DNA of 64,000 nt from Prorocentrum cordatum (taxonomy: Eukaryota; Sar; Dinophyceae; Prorocentrales; Prorocentraceae), in the NCBI GenBank assembly GCA_963575745.1, contig CAUYUJ010018549.1:384001-448000 (forward strand), in the 5' to 3' direction. Positions 42,599 through 53,705 of this stretch are shown here, piece after piece (position 1 is the stretch's first letter; the number at the start of each line of letters is the position of its first letter). The notes below the pieces were generated by a model. The model was not told the DNA's origin. It saw only the letters and a list, made by a program, of their open reading frames with translations, and did no database searches. The position numbers and the translations under genes are program-made.

Positions 42599-43702
42599 AT
42601 GACCGAAACGGGAATGCCCGGTGGGGAACGTCAAGATCGGCTACTACCACCTATGACGTACGGTCCGCCTCCGCCCAACCCCATTTCGTATCCGTTTGTC
42701 CCGCCTGCTCTTATGCCCGCTTTTGTCCCGAGCAATGCTGGCACCAATGGACCGAACACCCACCGAGAGGAACCTTTGGGCGACCGATCTGCGGCTGCCG
42801 AGCCATTGTCCCCAGGAAGGGCGGAGTACGAGCCGCTCCCCAGGGCCGTCCTGCGACCGAGGGAGCCCGAGGGTCCGAGCCACATGGGGGCACCTTGTGG
42901 GCCACTTCAGACTTCTGCCGGATCTGCCCCAGAGCTCCCAAATGATCCCTCAAGCGACTATGCCACCCCTCCGCCGTCCCCAGGACCCCCGCCTCCGCGA
43001 CGTAACGATCACTCCCCGACTGCTCCCCCTGAGCCTTGCCCTACTCCGCCGCCTGGTCTAGCTATGTGTGAACCTCCGGGGCCCGAACGTCCTCAGAGGG
43101 CACCTGCTTGCACCGAACGGCCCCGAACGAATGTCCGACACCCTCCCGACGATTTGTTCGACAACAGCGACCACGAAGACGAACGCGCGGAGCCACCACT
43201 GGCGTGCGACATCGGGGCGATGAGCGATTTGGATGACGACGGAGATGAGTGGGAAGGGAGGGGCGATACCCATGCTTACGAAGACCGCCCTCCAGAGCCA
43301 ACAGGAGCTTCGGGAAGGACCCAACCGCAGTTGCGTAGTGCACTCCGCACTTTAGGTTTGGGCGGCCGTCCGACTCCGGATCCAACTTCCGAACAAGCAG
43401 AACAAGAAGAAGGAACAGGGCATGATGGTGCCCACGACCACGCAGATTTCGATCGGAGTATTGCTCAACCGACGCCTGACCTTTACACACAAGCTCGAAA
43501 ACTACTCCGCATTGTTGACTCAATTCCCGCTGGAACAAATGACGCAATTATGCTGGAACAGATTGAACAACAACACTGGTCAGCATTCTACGTCCCCCTT
43601 TTCTGGGCGGCCGCCGGTGATACTGATGATCACAATCTGGTGAGATGGCTCGAACAAATGGTCACACTATTTATTATATCTTCCACAATTTCGATACATT
43701 AA
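42599..43702 (+). CDS. LINE N-terminal region: Pro-rich, acidic, then start of the RT-upstream domain
   Basis: The 367-codon frame is Pro-rich (PTPPPGLAMCEPPGPERP), then acidic (ACDIGAMSDLDDDGDEWEG), and ends with LEQIEQQHWSAFYVPLFWAA, which aligns to the beginning of the E1 protein (GTILQHRWSGFNNPIIWAA). It is therefore the true N-terminal part of the family polyprotein. The reading passes to the 43645 frame by a frame change near 43650-43700. The preceding frame (containing GEASNPGP at 42502-42525) differs by one phase, so it could be a separate ORF or another frame change. The acidic block ACDIGxMSD also appears in the E1 5' part, showing that it is a conserved feature. Confidence 0.65.
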   Translation: MTETGMPGGERQDRLLPPMTYGPPPPNPISYPFVPPALMPAFVPSNAGTNGPNTHREEPLGDRSAAAEPLSPGRAEYEPLPRAVLRPREPEGPSHMGAPCGPLQTSAGSAPELPNDPSSDYATPPPSPGPPPPRRNDHSPTAPPEPCPTPPPGLAMCEPPGPERPQRAPACTERPRTNVRHPPDDLFDNSDHEDERAEPPLACDIGAMSDLDDDGDEWEGRGDTHAYEDRPPEPTGASGRTQPQLRSALRTLGLGGRPTPDPTSEQAEQEEGTGHDGAHDHADFDRSIAQPTPDLYTQARKLLRIVDSIPAGTNDAIMLEQIEQQHWSAFYVPLFWAAAGDTDDHNLVRWLEQMVTLFIISSTISIH

Positions 43703-45870
43703 TATCTATGGCGACGGTCCGGGAGGCATTCAATGGTATACGGCACGGCATGCGTCAAATTGGTATTCACGACGCCCGTGGTCTTACTGCATGGTTACAC
43801 GCGCACAACACTACAGGAAGGTATTATGTTGTGAATGCGTACTTCCCACAAGAATTGCAAGAACGACTACTGGATGATATTGCTGTCATGGCAGGTGCCG
43901 CACGCAGTCTCGATACGGTCTTATTCACTATCACCGTTGGCTTGTTCAAAGCCCCTGAAGTGCGAAGATGGTTAACCGACGTGGTACGACCCCGAGAACC
44001 GGCGCAACCACGACGAGGTAGAAACGAATCTCGACCAACTGAACCACCGCGACCGACGGAAGTGCGCACCTCGGCCGAACCACAACCTACAACAAACACT
44101 GCACAGGAGCGGCCGCAGACTATGCCAGGTGGCACTCACCGACAAGGTCGCCCGGGAGTGGCACGCCTACCAAATGGATGGCGTCACATCGACGCAATCG
44201 ATATCAGGAGCGAAGTCGACAATCGCATCCAAACGATCCAAGCAATACCGAAATGCATACGCGGACCTTTCCTACGAATACTGACTCAATGCTTGGTAGA
44301 AATAGAAAGAACACATGTGTGTTGGGACCGGGATGAGAGTGCCGAGGGTGACTGCATTCGGGCATGGATGTTATTCTTACTGCTGCCCCGGATGTTGCTC
44401 CACCCCACGGCGCATGGAGGGAAGGCAGGTGAACGTGATTTACGCCAATGTATTGCTCTGTTCGATAATGGACATTGGGACCAAGTCTTAAACCGAGCTC
44501 GGAACAACATTGCTACACGCAATTCCTGCTCTACGCGTGCACCTGGGAGGACCGCCGGAGAGAAAGAGAAGATTGATAAGGCCATGTCTCTCATCAAACG
44601 TGGGGAATTGAGCCATGCTGCTAGGGTGGCCTTCGACGCTTTATATGAAGTGGCCCAACGCCTGGCTAAAGCGCACATCCCAGATACGATCAGGGATGCC
44701 ATGCTCTTCTCTTCGTTGACTGCGCTACTTAAACCTAACACGAGGGTTCGTGGCATATCCAGCGGAGATACATTTCGACGACTGGTGGCCAAAACATTGG
44801 CCAAGCAATTGCAGAATCCTCTCCGGGAAGCCGTGTGGCCGCACAATTTCGGCATCTACGATCGGTCCGGAACAGATGCGGCCATACATCTGCTACGGTA
44901 CATCACGGACAAAAACCCCGACAAAGTGCTCCTGAGCATCGACGGCGTGGGCGCGTTCGACCACGTTTCCAAGGCACGCATGTTTGAACAATTATTACAG
45001 AATGAACGCTTACACGGTTTGGTGCCATTTGTGAAGATGTGGTATGCTGTGCCATCACAATACAAATGGAAGGACGACCACGGGCGAGTACATACTATAC
45101 CACAAGGGGATGGGGGAGAACAAGGTGACGCCCTAATGCCGGCATTGTTTTGCTTGGCTCTGCACACAGCGCTGGAGCAAATCAAAGCTGCGCTGCCAGA
45201 AGGGGCAGAAGTCGTCGCATACCTCGATGATATCTACATCGTCTGTGACCCCATGGACGTCGCACGTATCTACGATGCAGTGCGCACTACGCTCCGGAAC
45301 GTGTGCCGAATCGACGTCAACATTGGTAAGTTGGCAGGTTGGAGTAAGAACCGAGGCCCTTGTCCCCCAGGCCTGGCCGACAGGTCACCTACGGCATGGG
45401 TGCACGACAAACCTGATTTTGAGCGGGGATTGCAGGTCCTAGGGGCGCCTTTTGGTTCCAACGCGTACGTAGATCATTTTGGGAATGCGCAAGCTACAGA
45501 GAAGGCGAAGCTACTCAACATATTACCCAAGCTCCCTTCTCTGCAGATGGCGTGGCTCCTATTATATTTCTGCGGCGTGCCGCGACTCAACCACCTACTA
45601 CGGACAACACCGCCGAGCCAATCTCGCATCGCAGCGCAGACGCACGACTCCAACGTCGCAAGTACTTTTCGGTATCCCCGGACCCGACAATTGGGATCAT
45701 CAACTACACGGTCTCTCTTACAATACGTGGTTGGCTCAATCACAATTGCCATTACGGTACGCTGGACTTGGATTGCGAAATTCTTGCCGGCTCGCCCCGG
45801 CGGCCTACTGGGCGAGTTGGGCGGACTCCCTACGCAATATCACACGTGGTTTTCCGGAAATTGGTCGTGA
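43645..45870 (+). pseudogene. LINE reverse transcriptase (copy b)
   Basis: Motifs parallel the E1 protein: GISSGDTFRRLVAKTLAKQL, LSIDGVGAFDHVS, IPQGDGGEQGDALMPALF and AYLDDIYIVC (about 45,220). Compared with E1 it lacks roughly 82 residues between SHAAR and the FDALYEVAQRL region, which removes the start of the RT fingers without shifting the frame. The homologous reading leaves this frame at about 45,650, where a +1 frame takes over; the last 70 residues here are therefore out-of-frame. The copy is presumably inactive. Confidence 0.8.
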
Positions 45871-46570
45871 TATGCTTTACCACCTCAACGCGATAACGGG
45901 GGCAAACATCGACGGTGACCACGATTGCCCAGACTGTTTAATTCAGGCAGAACGGTCCGGGCGAATATGTGCAAATAATGGATGGCCTGGACGGCCCTTG
46001 TGGGCACAACTCGCTATGGGGGAGCGCCCGCCCGCACCGCCAGAGCAGCCGCTAGCGCTAGGTGAGTGGGCCCATGGATGGCAATTCCACGCATCGGACC
46101 CACTCGAACACACATCCCATGCACAATTGTTACGTGATTTAGGTGGTGGCCCCACAGCCCGGAGGAATGCGGCAACGATGGGTAAAGCACGGGTGCATGC
46201 CAGCATGGGGCCTTATGCGTCAATATGGTTGACAACTTGCCCTACCACGCCAAGCTTAGTTATGGAGAACGCACAAATACTCTGCGCAGTTCGGCGTCGG
46301 CTGGGGATTGCAGTACTATTCGAAGGAAGGGACCCCCATGGGCACGCAACAATGACAACGAATCACAATGGGAGGCTTAACAGTCGGCATCAACAAGTGG
46401 TGGCAGCATGGAGGCAAGTGTTCACCGAAGCAGGGGCTCTGATCCCTGACAGAAACGTGGAACGCCTGCTGGCAAATACCCACATCCCTACTTCATCCAA
46501 ACGATTTGCGACGATTGGATTTGGTGGTGCCGGGACTGCGTGTGGAACGTGGACTGCCTCTTTTTTGTGA
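45479..46570 (+). pseudogene. LINE domain between RT and endonuclease (copy b)
   Basis: From about 45,700 this frame aligns with E1: GLSYNTWLAQSQLPLRYAGL, AAYWASWADSLRNITRGFPE, CPDCLIQAERSGRIC (Cys cluster that may bind zinc), ALGEWAHGWQFHASDPLE, CAVRRRLGIAVLFEG, VVAAWRQVFTEAGALIPDRN. It ends in a frame change near 46,510 just before the endonuclease. Confidence 0.8.
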
Positions 46571-46970
46571 CGTAACCGTGGTGTCACCAATCAGTGGTAC
46601 TGGAGCGCCCAGGGGGGGAACAAGCAACCAAGCAGGCCGGCTTTTAGACAATGCGGAACACGACAATAACATTACGTATGCCGACGTGATATCCTCCGGA
46701 CTTGGCTCACTGCAATGCTTAGGTGTCGAAGTATATGGCAGATGGGGACGACAATGCGTATCGCTAGTCCCTGCATTGGCGCGGGAACGTTGTCGAGATT
46801 TACCCGGCGCTATACGACGGGGTACGGCTTTGGGATTGTTGCATCGGTGGTGGGGGATGTTGGGGATGGCCGTGCAAAGGTCAGTAGCAGACATGTGCCA
46901 CCATACTTACACGGACCTTCCCCCTACGCACTTGGAGCCATCCAACCTCGACGATTTGGAGGTCTTGTGA
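46506..46970 (+). pseudogene. LINE restriction-like endonuclease C-terminus (copy b)
   Basis: RRLDLVVPGLRVERGLPLF followed by CDVTVVSPISGTG gives the two acidic residues of the nuclease core, then ADVISSGLGSLQCLGVEVYG and WWGMLGMAVQRSVA as in E1. The stop is at 46968-46970. The frame is separated from the preceding domain by a frame change. Confidence 0.8.
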
Positions 46971-47135
46971 TCGCGAGCCTGACTGCCTCCCGGGCAGTCC
47001 CCTTCCCGTTCCTCCTCCTCCTCCTCTTCCTCCTTTGACGCTGCTTTGCTGCGTCCTCCTACTCGCTGGGTTTCACCCACGTTCGGTTTTCGAGCGTGCA
47101 CTTCCGAAGAGCTCGCGGCGGGGGAAAAAAAAAAA

Positions 47136-47709
47136 CGCATTTGCAGGATAAGATATACCTTTCCTCGGATTGCCCTGGGGGGGCTGAGGTGAGAGAATAT
47201 TGCTCCGTTCAATGCTGCCTGCGGTGGTGCTTGGAGACCGTCGTTGGCATCCCGAGTCCCCGTAATAATGAAATCTTCGTCGTCTTCGTCATCCATGTCG
47301 CTCATGCCCCCGATATCGCACGCAAGCATACCTTCAAGGCCTGGGTCCTCTGAGTCGCCATGTATGGCACCAGGTGGTCCACGGGGTAGGGCATCCATTG
47401 GTGTTGCTAGCCCGGGGGGGTCGGCGAAATCGGGAGGGGGTGGTTGGTGGGGAGGGTCTGAATACGCTGGTACCCGCAAGTCTGCACATGCTTGATGGAG
47501 AGGGCTGGGGTGGGCATTGGACGGGAGGGCGGTCGGGGAGGGCCGAAGTGATTCGGGAGCCGGTAGAGGTGGTGGTTCAAACTCTTCTCTGCCTGGGGAC
47601 AAAGGTTCTTGGTGATTCGCGTCTCTTGCTTGAGCAGCAGGTGGTGGGATGGGGTGGGCAGGGTAAGGGAAAGGATACCTAGCCTCCGGACCTACCTAGC
47701 CTCCGGATT
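47136..47709 (-). mobile_element. RLE-type LINE, 5' part of interrupted copy E1
   Basis: Minus-strand reading gives PAHPIPPPAAQARD, EPLSPGREEFEPPPLP and LACDIGGMSDMDDEDDEDF, which align with copy b's N-terminal region (EPLSPGRAEYEPLP, LACDIGAMSDLDDDGDEWE). It starts at 47709 exactly where the duplicated host unit resumes, and stops at 47136 exactly where copy b's poly(A) begins. Together with 37272-41090 it would make one minus-strand LINE. A 14-bp duplicate CCGGAGGCTAGGTA occurs at its outer end. Confidence 0.75.
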
Positions 47710-48996
47710 TGCACGCGTTCGTAAAAATCACCCACATATAAGTCCCGCTGCCAAACCATTGATCCACACATGTCCGAGACACCGCTTTTTTTATACATAT
47801 ATATATATGTATAAAAAGATAACAAGATAATTGTGCGATATCAAGATAAACGATTCGCGCCGGTGAAAAACATATTTTTCTTTGATGCTAGTACATTGGT
47901 AACAGACAACAACACGTTGTATTAACCTGGCTAGCAAAATGATGTCATCTTGTTTGTGGCCGGAAGCGCCACTTACATCAACGGTTGTTTCTCCAGGGAT
48001 GGATGTCGACGCCAATGAGATCAAAAAAATCGGCCCGAACCAAAAGAACGATCCATGGCCCAAGGATATACGAATCATTAGATCAAAATAAATGAATGTA
48101 TTGAATTTTCGGCACGGTTACAATCTTGCAAAAAAAGCAGCTTGACACGTTTATCCGTATAAATGTAGATGAAAAATTCCGCAGGAGAGAAGAACAATAA
48201 AAAACAAATTTTGCATCGTGGTTTGAAATGATGGCTCTCCTGGGCAATGCGTATCTTGTCCAACCACACGTTGTCAAATCCATTTGCGAGCGACATGCAC
48301 GTGCCAAGGCACGATCAAACACAACAACATTTTCTTTGACCGCTTCAATGAATGAAATTTCAAACCGTGCCATGGTGAAACAACGATTTCCCAAAATAAT
48401 GAAACAATAATACGTCCAAATGGACGTTCATTGTTTTTAATGTGAAGCGGGGTATATAATGAACACTAATTTTATAATGCGGGTTTCTCCGCAGTCGACG
48501 TCCCTACCGCCCCACCATTATTATCCCCATTTTTGGGGTGTTAACATGTTCAAACATTGTATAATCATTACACATATTGTTCGTGGTAACTGAAGACGGT
48601 GAACGGACTTACTGAAATTTGTGTTCGTAATGATTGAATATTGAAATTTATTTTCAATTATGGAAACTATTTATCGAACAAATTCTTACTTTATCTGTTT
48701 ATTTTTATCGTTCGATTTCAACTTGCGATGTCAAAACGCTCCCGTTCCCAAACCAATGCCCGATTCAATTTGTCCCCGCGTCCATTCAGATCGATTTTTG
48801 AAAGGGTATCCATTGCTCTCGCCAAAAGATCTTAAGCATCCCGGCAAGGCAAATCTAATTACAATTTCGACGAGATTGTCAATCATTTTTATTGTTCATA
48901 TTGATATGTATGTACGCGCGTTGGCTCTGTCAAGATTAAATTTTGCATTTTCAGTTTTTGTCATGAGTGGGCCAGGTACTTCCTTTTTCCATGATT
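47710..48996 (+). repeat. Large tandem duplication, copy 2, right part
   Basis: Resumes at TGCACGCGTTCGTAAAAATC, matching 33012 onward in copy 1, and ends at CATGATTC (48990-48997) where copy 1 meets copy 2. It lacks two segments present in copy 1 (33180-33320 and 33905-34180) and has a short (TA)n insertion near 47796-47812. Confidence 0.9.
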
Positions 48997-49979
48997 CCAT
49001 CAGCAATCCAAATCCAAAACACAAAATTGTAATCATCGAAATCCCCAGCAAACATTCCATTTGGGAATATATTTCATATGTTGCATATTTTTTTGATGGA
49101 AAGTGCATGCGTTGGGATTTCTTTGATGCGCATCATGCTATATGCGATCAAATTACTTTGCAGCGGTTGTTTCGTTGTTCGTATAATGTTGCGATTCAAT
49201 ATTTTATGTGAGGCATGCGATCGATACAGAACGTATATAATTATATCGACGAGCAGCATTGCGGCATATCATGCTGCAAAAATTGCAATTATTGTCCGTC
49301 GCTGCGCGCGAAGTCGATTAGGTTTTGCATATGTTCCCGAAATACCGATTCGGGTGTATGAAGCGGTTGGATATCGCAAGTTACCCCGACAAACGTTTCG
49401 ATAATAATATGAAATAATTACCCACCGGCGAATCCGCTTGGAACAGGCGACTGATCCCATCCGCCGCTGGTTGTGAACCGGAAAACAACTCATCAGAATA
49501 GCCGCCCAAAAGCCGGTAGATCACCAAGCGAATGGGTTTACATAGGCGCCGTAGAAAGATTCATAATGGGTACGCTTGCCGAAAAGAATCCGAGATTGGA
49601 TTAAAACAAATTTTACCTCGAATGCTGCTGCACCCAATCGCGCATAAAAAACGCACGGACAAGGAGAATTACGCTAACGAATTGCGCTATTTGATTTTTG
49701 AAACTGCGAGCAATAATTCGAGCGTGACCTCCCAAACAAACAAAATAGCGATGAAACGGTGGAGCGTGCACAAACAATGCAAATTCAATCATATTGCCAG
49801 ACAATTTAAATAACGAGTACCCACCCAAACTCGGCAAAATGACTTGTAAGAACTTGCTTGGTGGAAGTACGGAATCTGTGCCACACCAATTAGACTATTC
49901 CGAAAATCTCGGCGGGGGTCATTGGAGTACGTTCCGGATATCAATACCGATTTATATATATATATATATATACATATAT

Positions 49980-50012
<33 letters not shown>

Positions 50013-50084
50013 TGTGTATATGTATTTATACATACACACATATGTGTATATCTATATGTATATGTATGTATGTATGTATATATG

Positions 50085-50115
<31 letters not shown>

Positions 50116-50520
50116 GTATGTATGTATATATAATACGCTGTTATATATGGATACTGCTATGTATGTATAAATATATACACATATCACCGGGAACCACCCC
50201 TTCAAACCATACCCTTCCCCTCTCCGCTGGTCCTTCTGGGCATCCCAACGCGCCTTGCTGGGCGCCTTACCAAGCCTTGCGAGCAGAGTCGAAGCGATCC
50301 GAGGAGTCATCGGACAAACGCAAGAGCGCCCTAAGAGGAACCTCGATGGTCCGAACGGTCCACGAGGGGCGAAAGCAATTAACAAAAAAACCGAAAGAAC
50401 AAATACCGTCCCATTCTTAACATCTTTGCGTTTTAGGTTTTCGCATCGTCCAAGACGGATCGATGAGCACCTGCAATCGTGTCAAAACAGAGAGAGCCCT
50501 AGATAGCTTCAGAAAATTCC
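48997..50520. other. AT-rich stretch without a recognised gene
   Basis: Much lower GC than the window average. (TA)n/(TATG)n microsatellites fill about 49950-50175. Short frames only; nothing recognised. Confidence 0.5.
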
Positions 50521-50625
50521 TGGAGGGCCTCAACTTGCCAAGACGGCCTAAAAAGGCCCCAATACAAGACAAGATGGCCCCAAGACAGCCCAAAAGAGCT
50601 CCCAACACACCCAGACGGCGTTTCC
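50520..50625 (-). repeat. Copy of the CTTGGGGCC degenerate repeat, reverse orientation
   Basis: Reads CAAGACGGCC, GGCCCCAATACAAGACAAG, GGCCCCAAGACAGCCC; same family as 26905-27345. Confidence 0.6.
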
Positions 50626-50689
50626 CGTGCGTTCGCCAGGCTCACGCCAGCCTGCCTGTTCGCCCCGTGCCTCTATCATTTTTTTGTTT

Positions 50690-50719
50690 TCTCTCTCTCT
50701 CTCTCTTTCTCTTTTTCTG

Positions 50720-50752
<33 letters not shown>

Positions 50753-50785
50753 GTCTTTCTCTCTCTCTCTTTCCCCCCGTCTGCC
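50690..50785. repeat. (CT)n tract
   Basis: CTCTCT/TTTCTC repeat of about 95 bp. Confidence 0.95.
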
Positions 50786-51229
50786 TGTTTCGTCGACTTC
50801 CACGTTCGTGGCATCCGATTGTCATCCTCATTCGCCCGCTCCTTCCTCTAGGCTGTCTCCCCGCTTCTCCCCCCCTCCTCCCCCCTCACACCCCCGTCAT
50901 CCCTGCTCCCATCCCGTTCCCCGTTCATAGAAAAACGCAATCGCAACATTTTGATGATTCGTCGTTTGCTAGCACCTTCGCGCGTGAACGAATCATCATT
51001 CCTTCCCCAGTCCTGCACATAAGCGTGCCAGCGTATCGGGCGAACGCGGTGTCAGTAAGCATCAGGGATATCAGAAAAAAGAACAAATCTCCCGTCCAGG
51101 CCTCGAAGGCCTCCTCTGCTGAAGCAAACTGTGATTTCTTGCATTGTCGGGGAAGCGTCTGGAACAAGGCGCATAGCGCGAATCGCCAATGCAATCTTGT
51201 AAACGCATGTGTAACTGTATATGTATATG

Positions 51230-53230
51230 TAAGATCATTTTATTATGAAAATTTGGAAGATGATATCGTTCGATCCGTACGACGTGGCACAACGCCTCAC
51301 AACAAAATAATCCCCGAACCTATCCGCTATGCCCTTCTGTGATGAGAAACGGTAGGGGTACTAGCATAGGGAGGGATGCATCGACTTGGAATCGGCGATA
51401 CATTGCCAATAGATCGGCGATAGACCTCCGATCGTGAATCCGCACCTTCGTGGGCGGGTTGGGGCTGTCGGGCCCCTGTCGGCGATCATTGGGCGATTAG
51501 GGGTCGATGCGTCCCCCCGCATGCCTATACCCCCCTATCGTTGCCCCTGATTCTGGTCTCATCCCTGACAACCGCGCTCAAATTTCGGGGCAGATCCACC
51601 AGAAACATGTTCTGCAAATTGGCGGCCAAAACACTCGCAAAACAATGCCAACAACACCTGCGGGATGCTGCCTGGTCCAAAAAGATTGCGATTCAAAGCC
51701 AGCGTAGCACATGCGCAACGAATCATATGATACGGTATCTAGCGGATGTGGATCCCGATGAAAGTATCGACGGTGGGGTGCTTTTGACCGTGCTTCCCGC
51801 GCCCGCACGTTCGAATAACTCTTGGGGAATCCGGCGCTGCGCAGCCTGACCCCACTTGTGTCTCTATGGTATGCTGTGCAGTCATCAGACAAGGGGATGG
51901 CGGAGAGCAGGGGGATGCTTTGATGCCAACTATCCGCTGCCTAGCGTTAAATCGGCTGTGGGACACGTCAAAGCCACGCCCCAACCAGGAGCGGAAGTCT
52001 TAACGTACCTTGACGGAATCTATGTTGTGCGCCATGGAGCCGATGCCGCGCATATTTACGAGAAATTCGCAATTATTCTGACGTGCGTGTCGGTAGGCTG
52101 GCGGCGTGGAACAATACCTACAATGGCGCACCGCACGTGTTAATTACGACTGCCCCCCGCGCTTCTGTTCACAGCGAGCCGGTGGAACAACGGGGGCTGC
52201 GCATATTGGGGGCATCTTTTGGGACATGGATGTAGAGCGGCACTTGGCACAAGCGGAGGAGAAAACGAAGCAACTCACTCTATTACCGCAATTCCCTTCT
52301 CTGCAAGCCGCGTGGCTCCTGCTCTATTTTTGCGCCGCCTGACGCCCGAACCATCTGCTGCGCGCCGCCCCGCCGCCCCACTCCAGAACAACTGCGCGTG
52401 CGCGCCACTGCAATGCCCTGAACGTCATCCGAACGATTTTCGGCATCGCTGGATCGGGCGGTGGGAGCGAGGCGGTCCACGGAATATACCTTTCGAGACG
52501 CGGTCTGCCCAAGCCCGTCGCAACTCTGCGCCTCGCTGGACTCGGGCGCAGGGGCTCGGGGCGGCTGGCCCCGGCGGCCTACTGGGCGCGCTGGGCTGAC
52601 GCGTTGCACGGGGATCGTCGAAATGGCTTCCCCACAATCGGACGTGACATTTCACCGCGTACCACACCACTCCAACCCAACTCGGAGGCCTCAATTTGCC
52701 CTCCATGTCCAGTGGGGGGGAGGGGTCGGGAAACATTCATTGAGAAACACGCATGTGGAACCCGTGCTCCCCCAAACCCAAAATTCGGGTCTTCGGTTTG
52801 GGCTGGGGTGGTCTGGTACGAAATTAAACTTGTATCATTTCAAGACGTACGCGGCGAACTGCGATGATGAGAGATGCCAAGAGTGTTTGGTAGATGTGAC
52901 GCTAACGTGTGGCGCAGCCGACCTCTATGGGCCAATTTGGCAGCTGGGGAAGGGCTGCGAGAATGGAAGCACAGCTGGCAGTTTCACGCAGCAAACCACT
53001 TGGAACTTACAGCACATCAGGGCGTACTACAATTGCTGGGCGCAAGTCCTTGGGCACGACGCAATGCAACTACAACCAGGAAGACGCGCATCTTCTCTTG
53101 CATGGGACTTCACACGGCAACTCGGCTCACAATTCGTCCACGCACAAGTGTCATCCATATCTCCAACGCCCAAATGTCTTGTGATATCAGAAGACGCCTG
53201 GGGATTGGCATGCGATTTGAAGGAGATGAT
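51230..53230 (+). pseudogene. RLE-type LINE, decayed copy c (5' truncated; left part)
   Basis: Aligns with the LINE proteins in order: YYENLEDDI, YDVAQRLTT and IIPEPIRYALL before 51339; LVSSLTTALKFRG and FCKLAAKTLAKQCQ after 51551; SIDGG near motif A; QGDGGEQGDALMP near 51,890; LTYLDGIYVV (about 52,010), in which the catalytic YxDD has become YLDG; FPTIGRD; RPLWANLAAGEG; and RRRLGIGMRFEGDD ending at 53230. Many stops and frame changes. It contains a MITE (51340-51550) and is cut at 53230 by a YR element; its 3' end resumes at 59324. It is 5' truncated near 51,230. Confidence 0.85.
51340..51550. mobile_element. 211-bp MITE inserted in LINE copy c
   Basis: Flanked by TTCTG at 51335-51339 and 51551-51555. 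Removing it plus one TTCTG restores ALLVSSLTTAL, matching AMKISALTAL in the intact LINE. The ends form imperfect inverted repeats over about 60 bp (AACGGTAGGGG...GATGCATCGAC on the left; the right end reversed reads AACGATAGGGG...GACGCATCGAC). Non-coding. Confidence 0.85.
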
Positions 53231-53235
53231 CTTGC

Positions 53236-53375
53236 TTCTTTTCCTCTTGGCGGAAAGCGCATTCTGTTGCGAGACGGGCCCTGAGGTTCGCCGCTGAAGC
53301 ATGAAAGGGGCGTGACCGACTGAGGGGCCCGCTCGCAATCAAAAAAACTCGAATTGCAGATCATCGACAACCACC
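53236..53375 (-). repeat. YR element repeat B2
   Basis: 140 bp, TTCTTTTCCTCTTGGCGG to CATCGACAACCACC; about 10 differences from B1 at 53490-53627. Confidence 0.92.
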
Positions 53376-53402
53376 CCTTAAATGCTGGCGGTGTGGGCGT
53401 GA

Positions 53403-53486
53403 GCTTGAGGCCAGACGGTGGCGGGATGCAAGCGTCGCTAACGACAAATCGAGGCTATCGAAGCATTGCCGTGGTCCCCACAACCA
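53403..53486 (-). repeat. YR element repeat A2
   Basis: 84 bp, GCTTGAGGCCAGACGG to GGTCCCCACAACCA; differs from A1 (59240-59323) at five positions, all G here and A in A1. Confidence 0.95.
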
Positions 53487-53489
53487 CGT

Positions 53490-53627
53490 TTCTTTTCCTC
53501 TTGGCGGAAAGCACATTCTGTTGCGAGACGGGCCCTGAGATTCGCCACTGAAGCATGAAGGGGCGTGACCGACTGAGGGGCCCGCTCGCAATCCAAAAAT
53601 TCGAATTGCAGATCATCGACAACCACC
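53490..53627 (-). repeat. YR element repeat B1
   Basis: 138 bp homologous to B2; separated from A2 by three bases (CGT), the presumed circle junction. Confidence 0.92.
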
Positions 53628-53705
53628 TCAATGCTTGAGGACCCAGGCCGTAGTTCCCAGCCACGGGGGGGGGGTGGGGGGGCGGGCTACCGACAGGTAA
53701 ACGCC

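Larger units (their letters stand above)
41087..47135 (+). mobile_element. RLE-type LINE, near full-length plus-strand copy with poly(A)
   Basis: Reads left to right: a small membrane-protein-like ORF, a 0.8-kb spacer, a GEASNPGP motif, a Pro-rich/acidic N-terminal region, RT, the endonuclease, then a 3' UTR with (TCC)n and the family tail, and an 11-base A run at 47125-47135. It lies between two minus-strand pieces of a related LINE (E1). The polyprotein is broken by frame changes near 43650, 45650-45780 and 46520. The exact 5' end is not marked by a repeat; I place it near 41090 because homology of E1 stops there. Confidence 0.75.

Noticed and set aside
41029-42945. 638-codon plus-strand frame across the LINE 5' region
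   Set aside because: Most of it has no motif and overlaps the better-supported ORFs in other phases; only the GEASNPGP part is retained as a finding.
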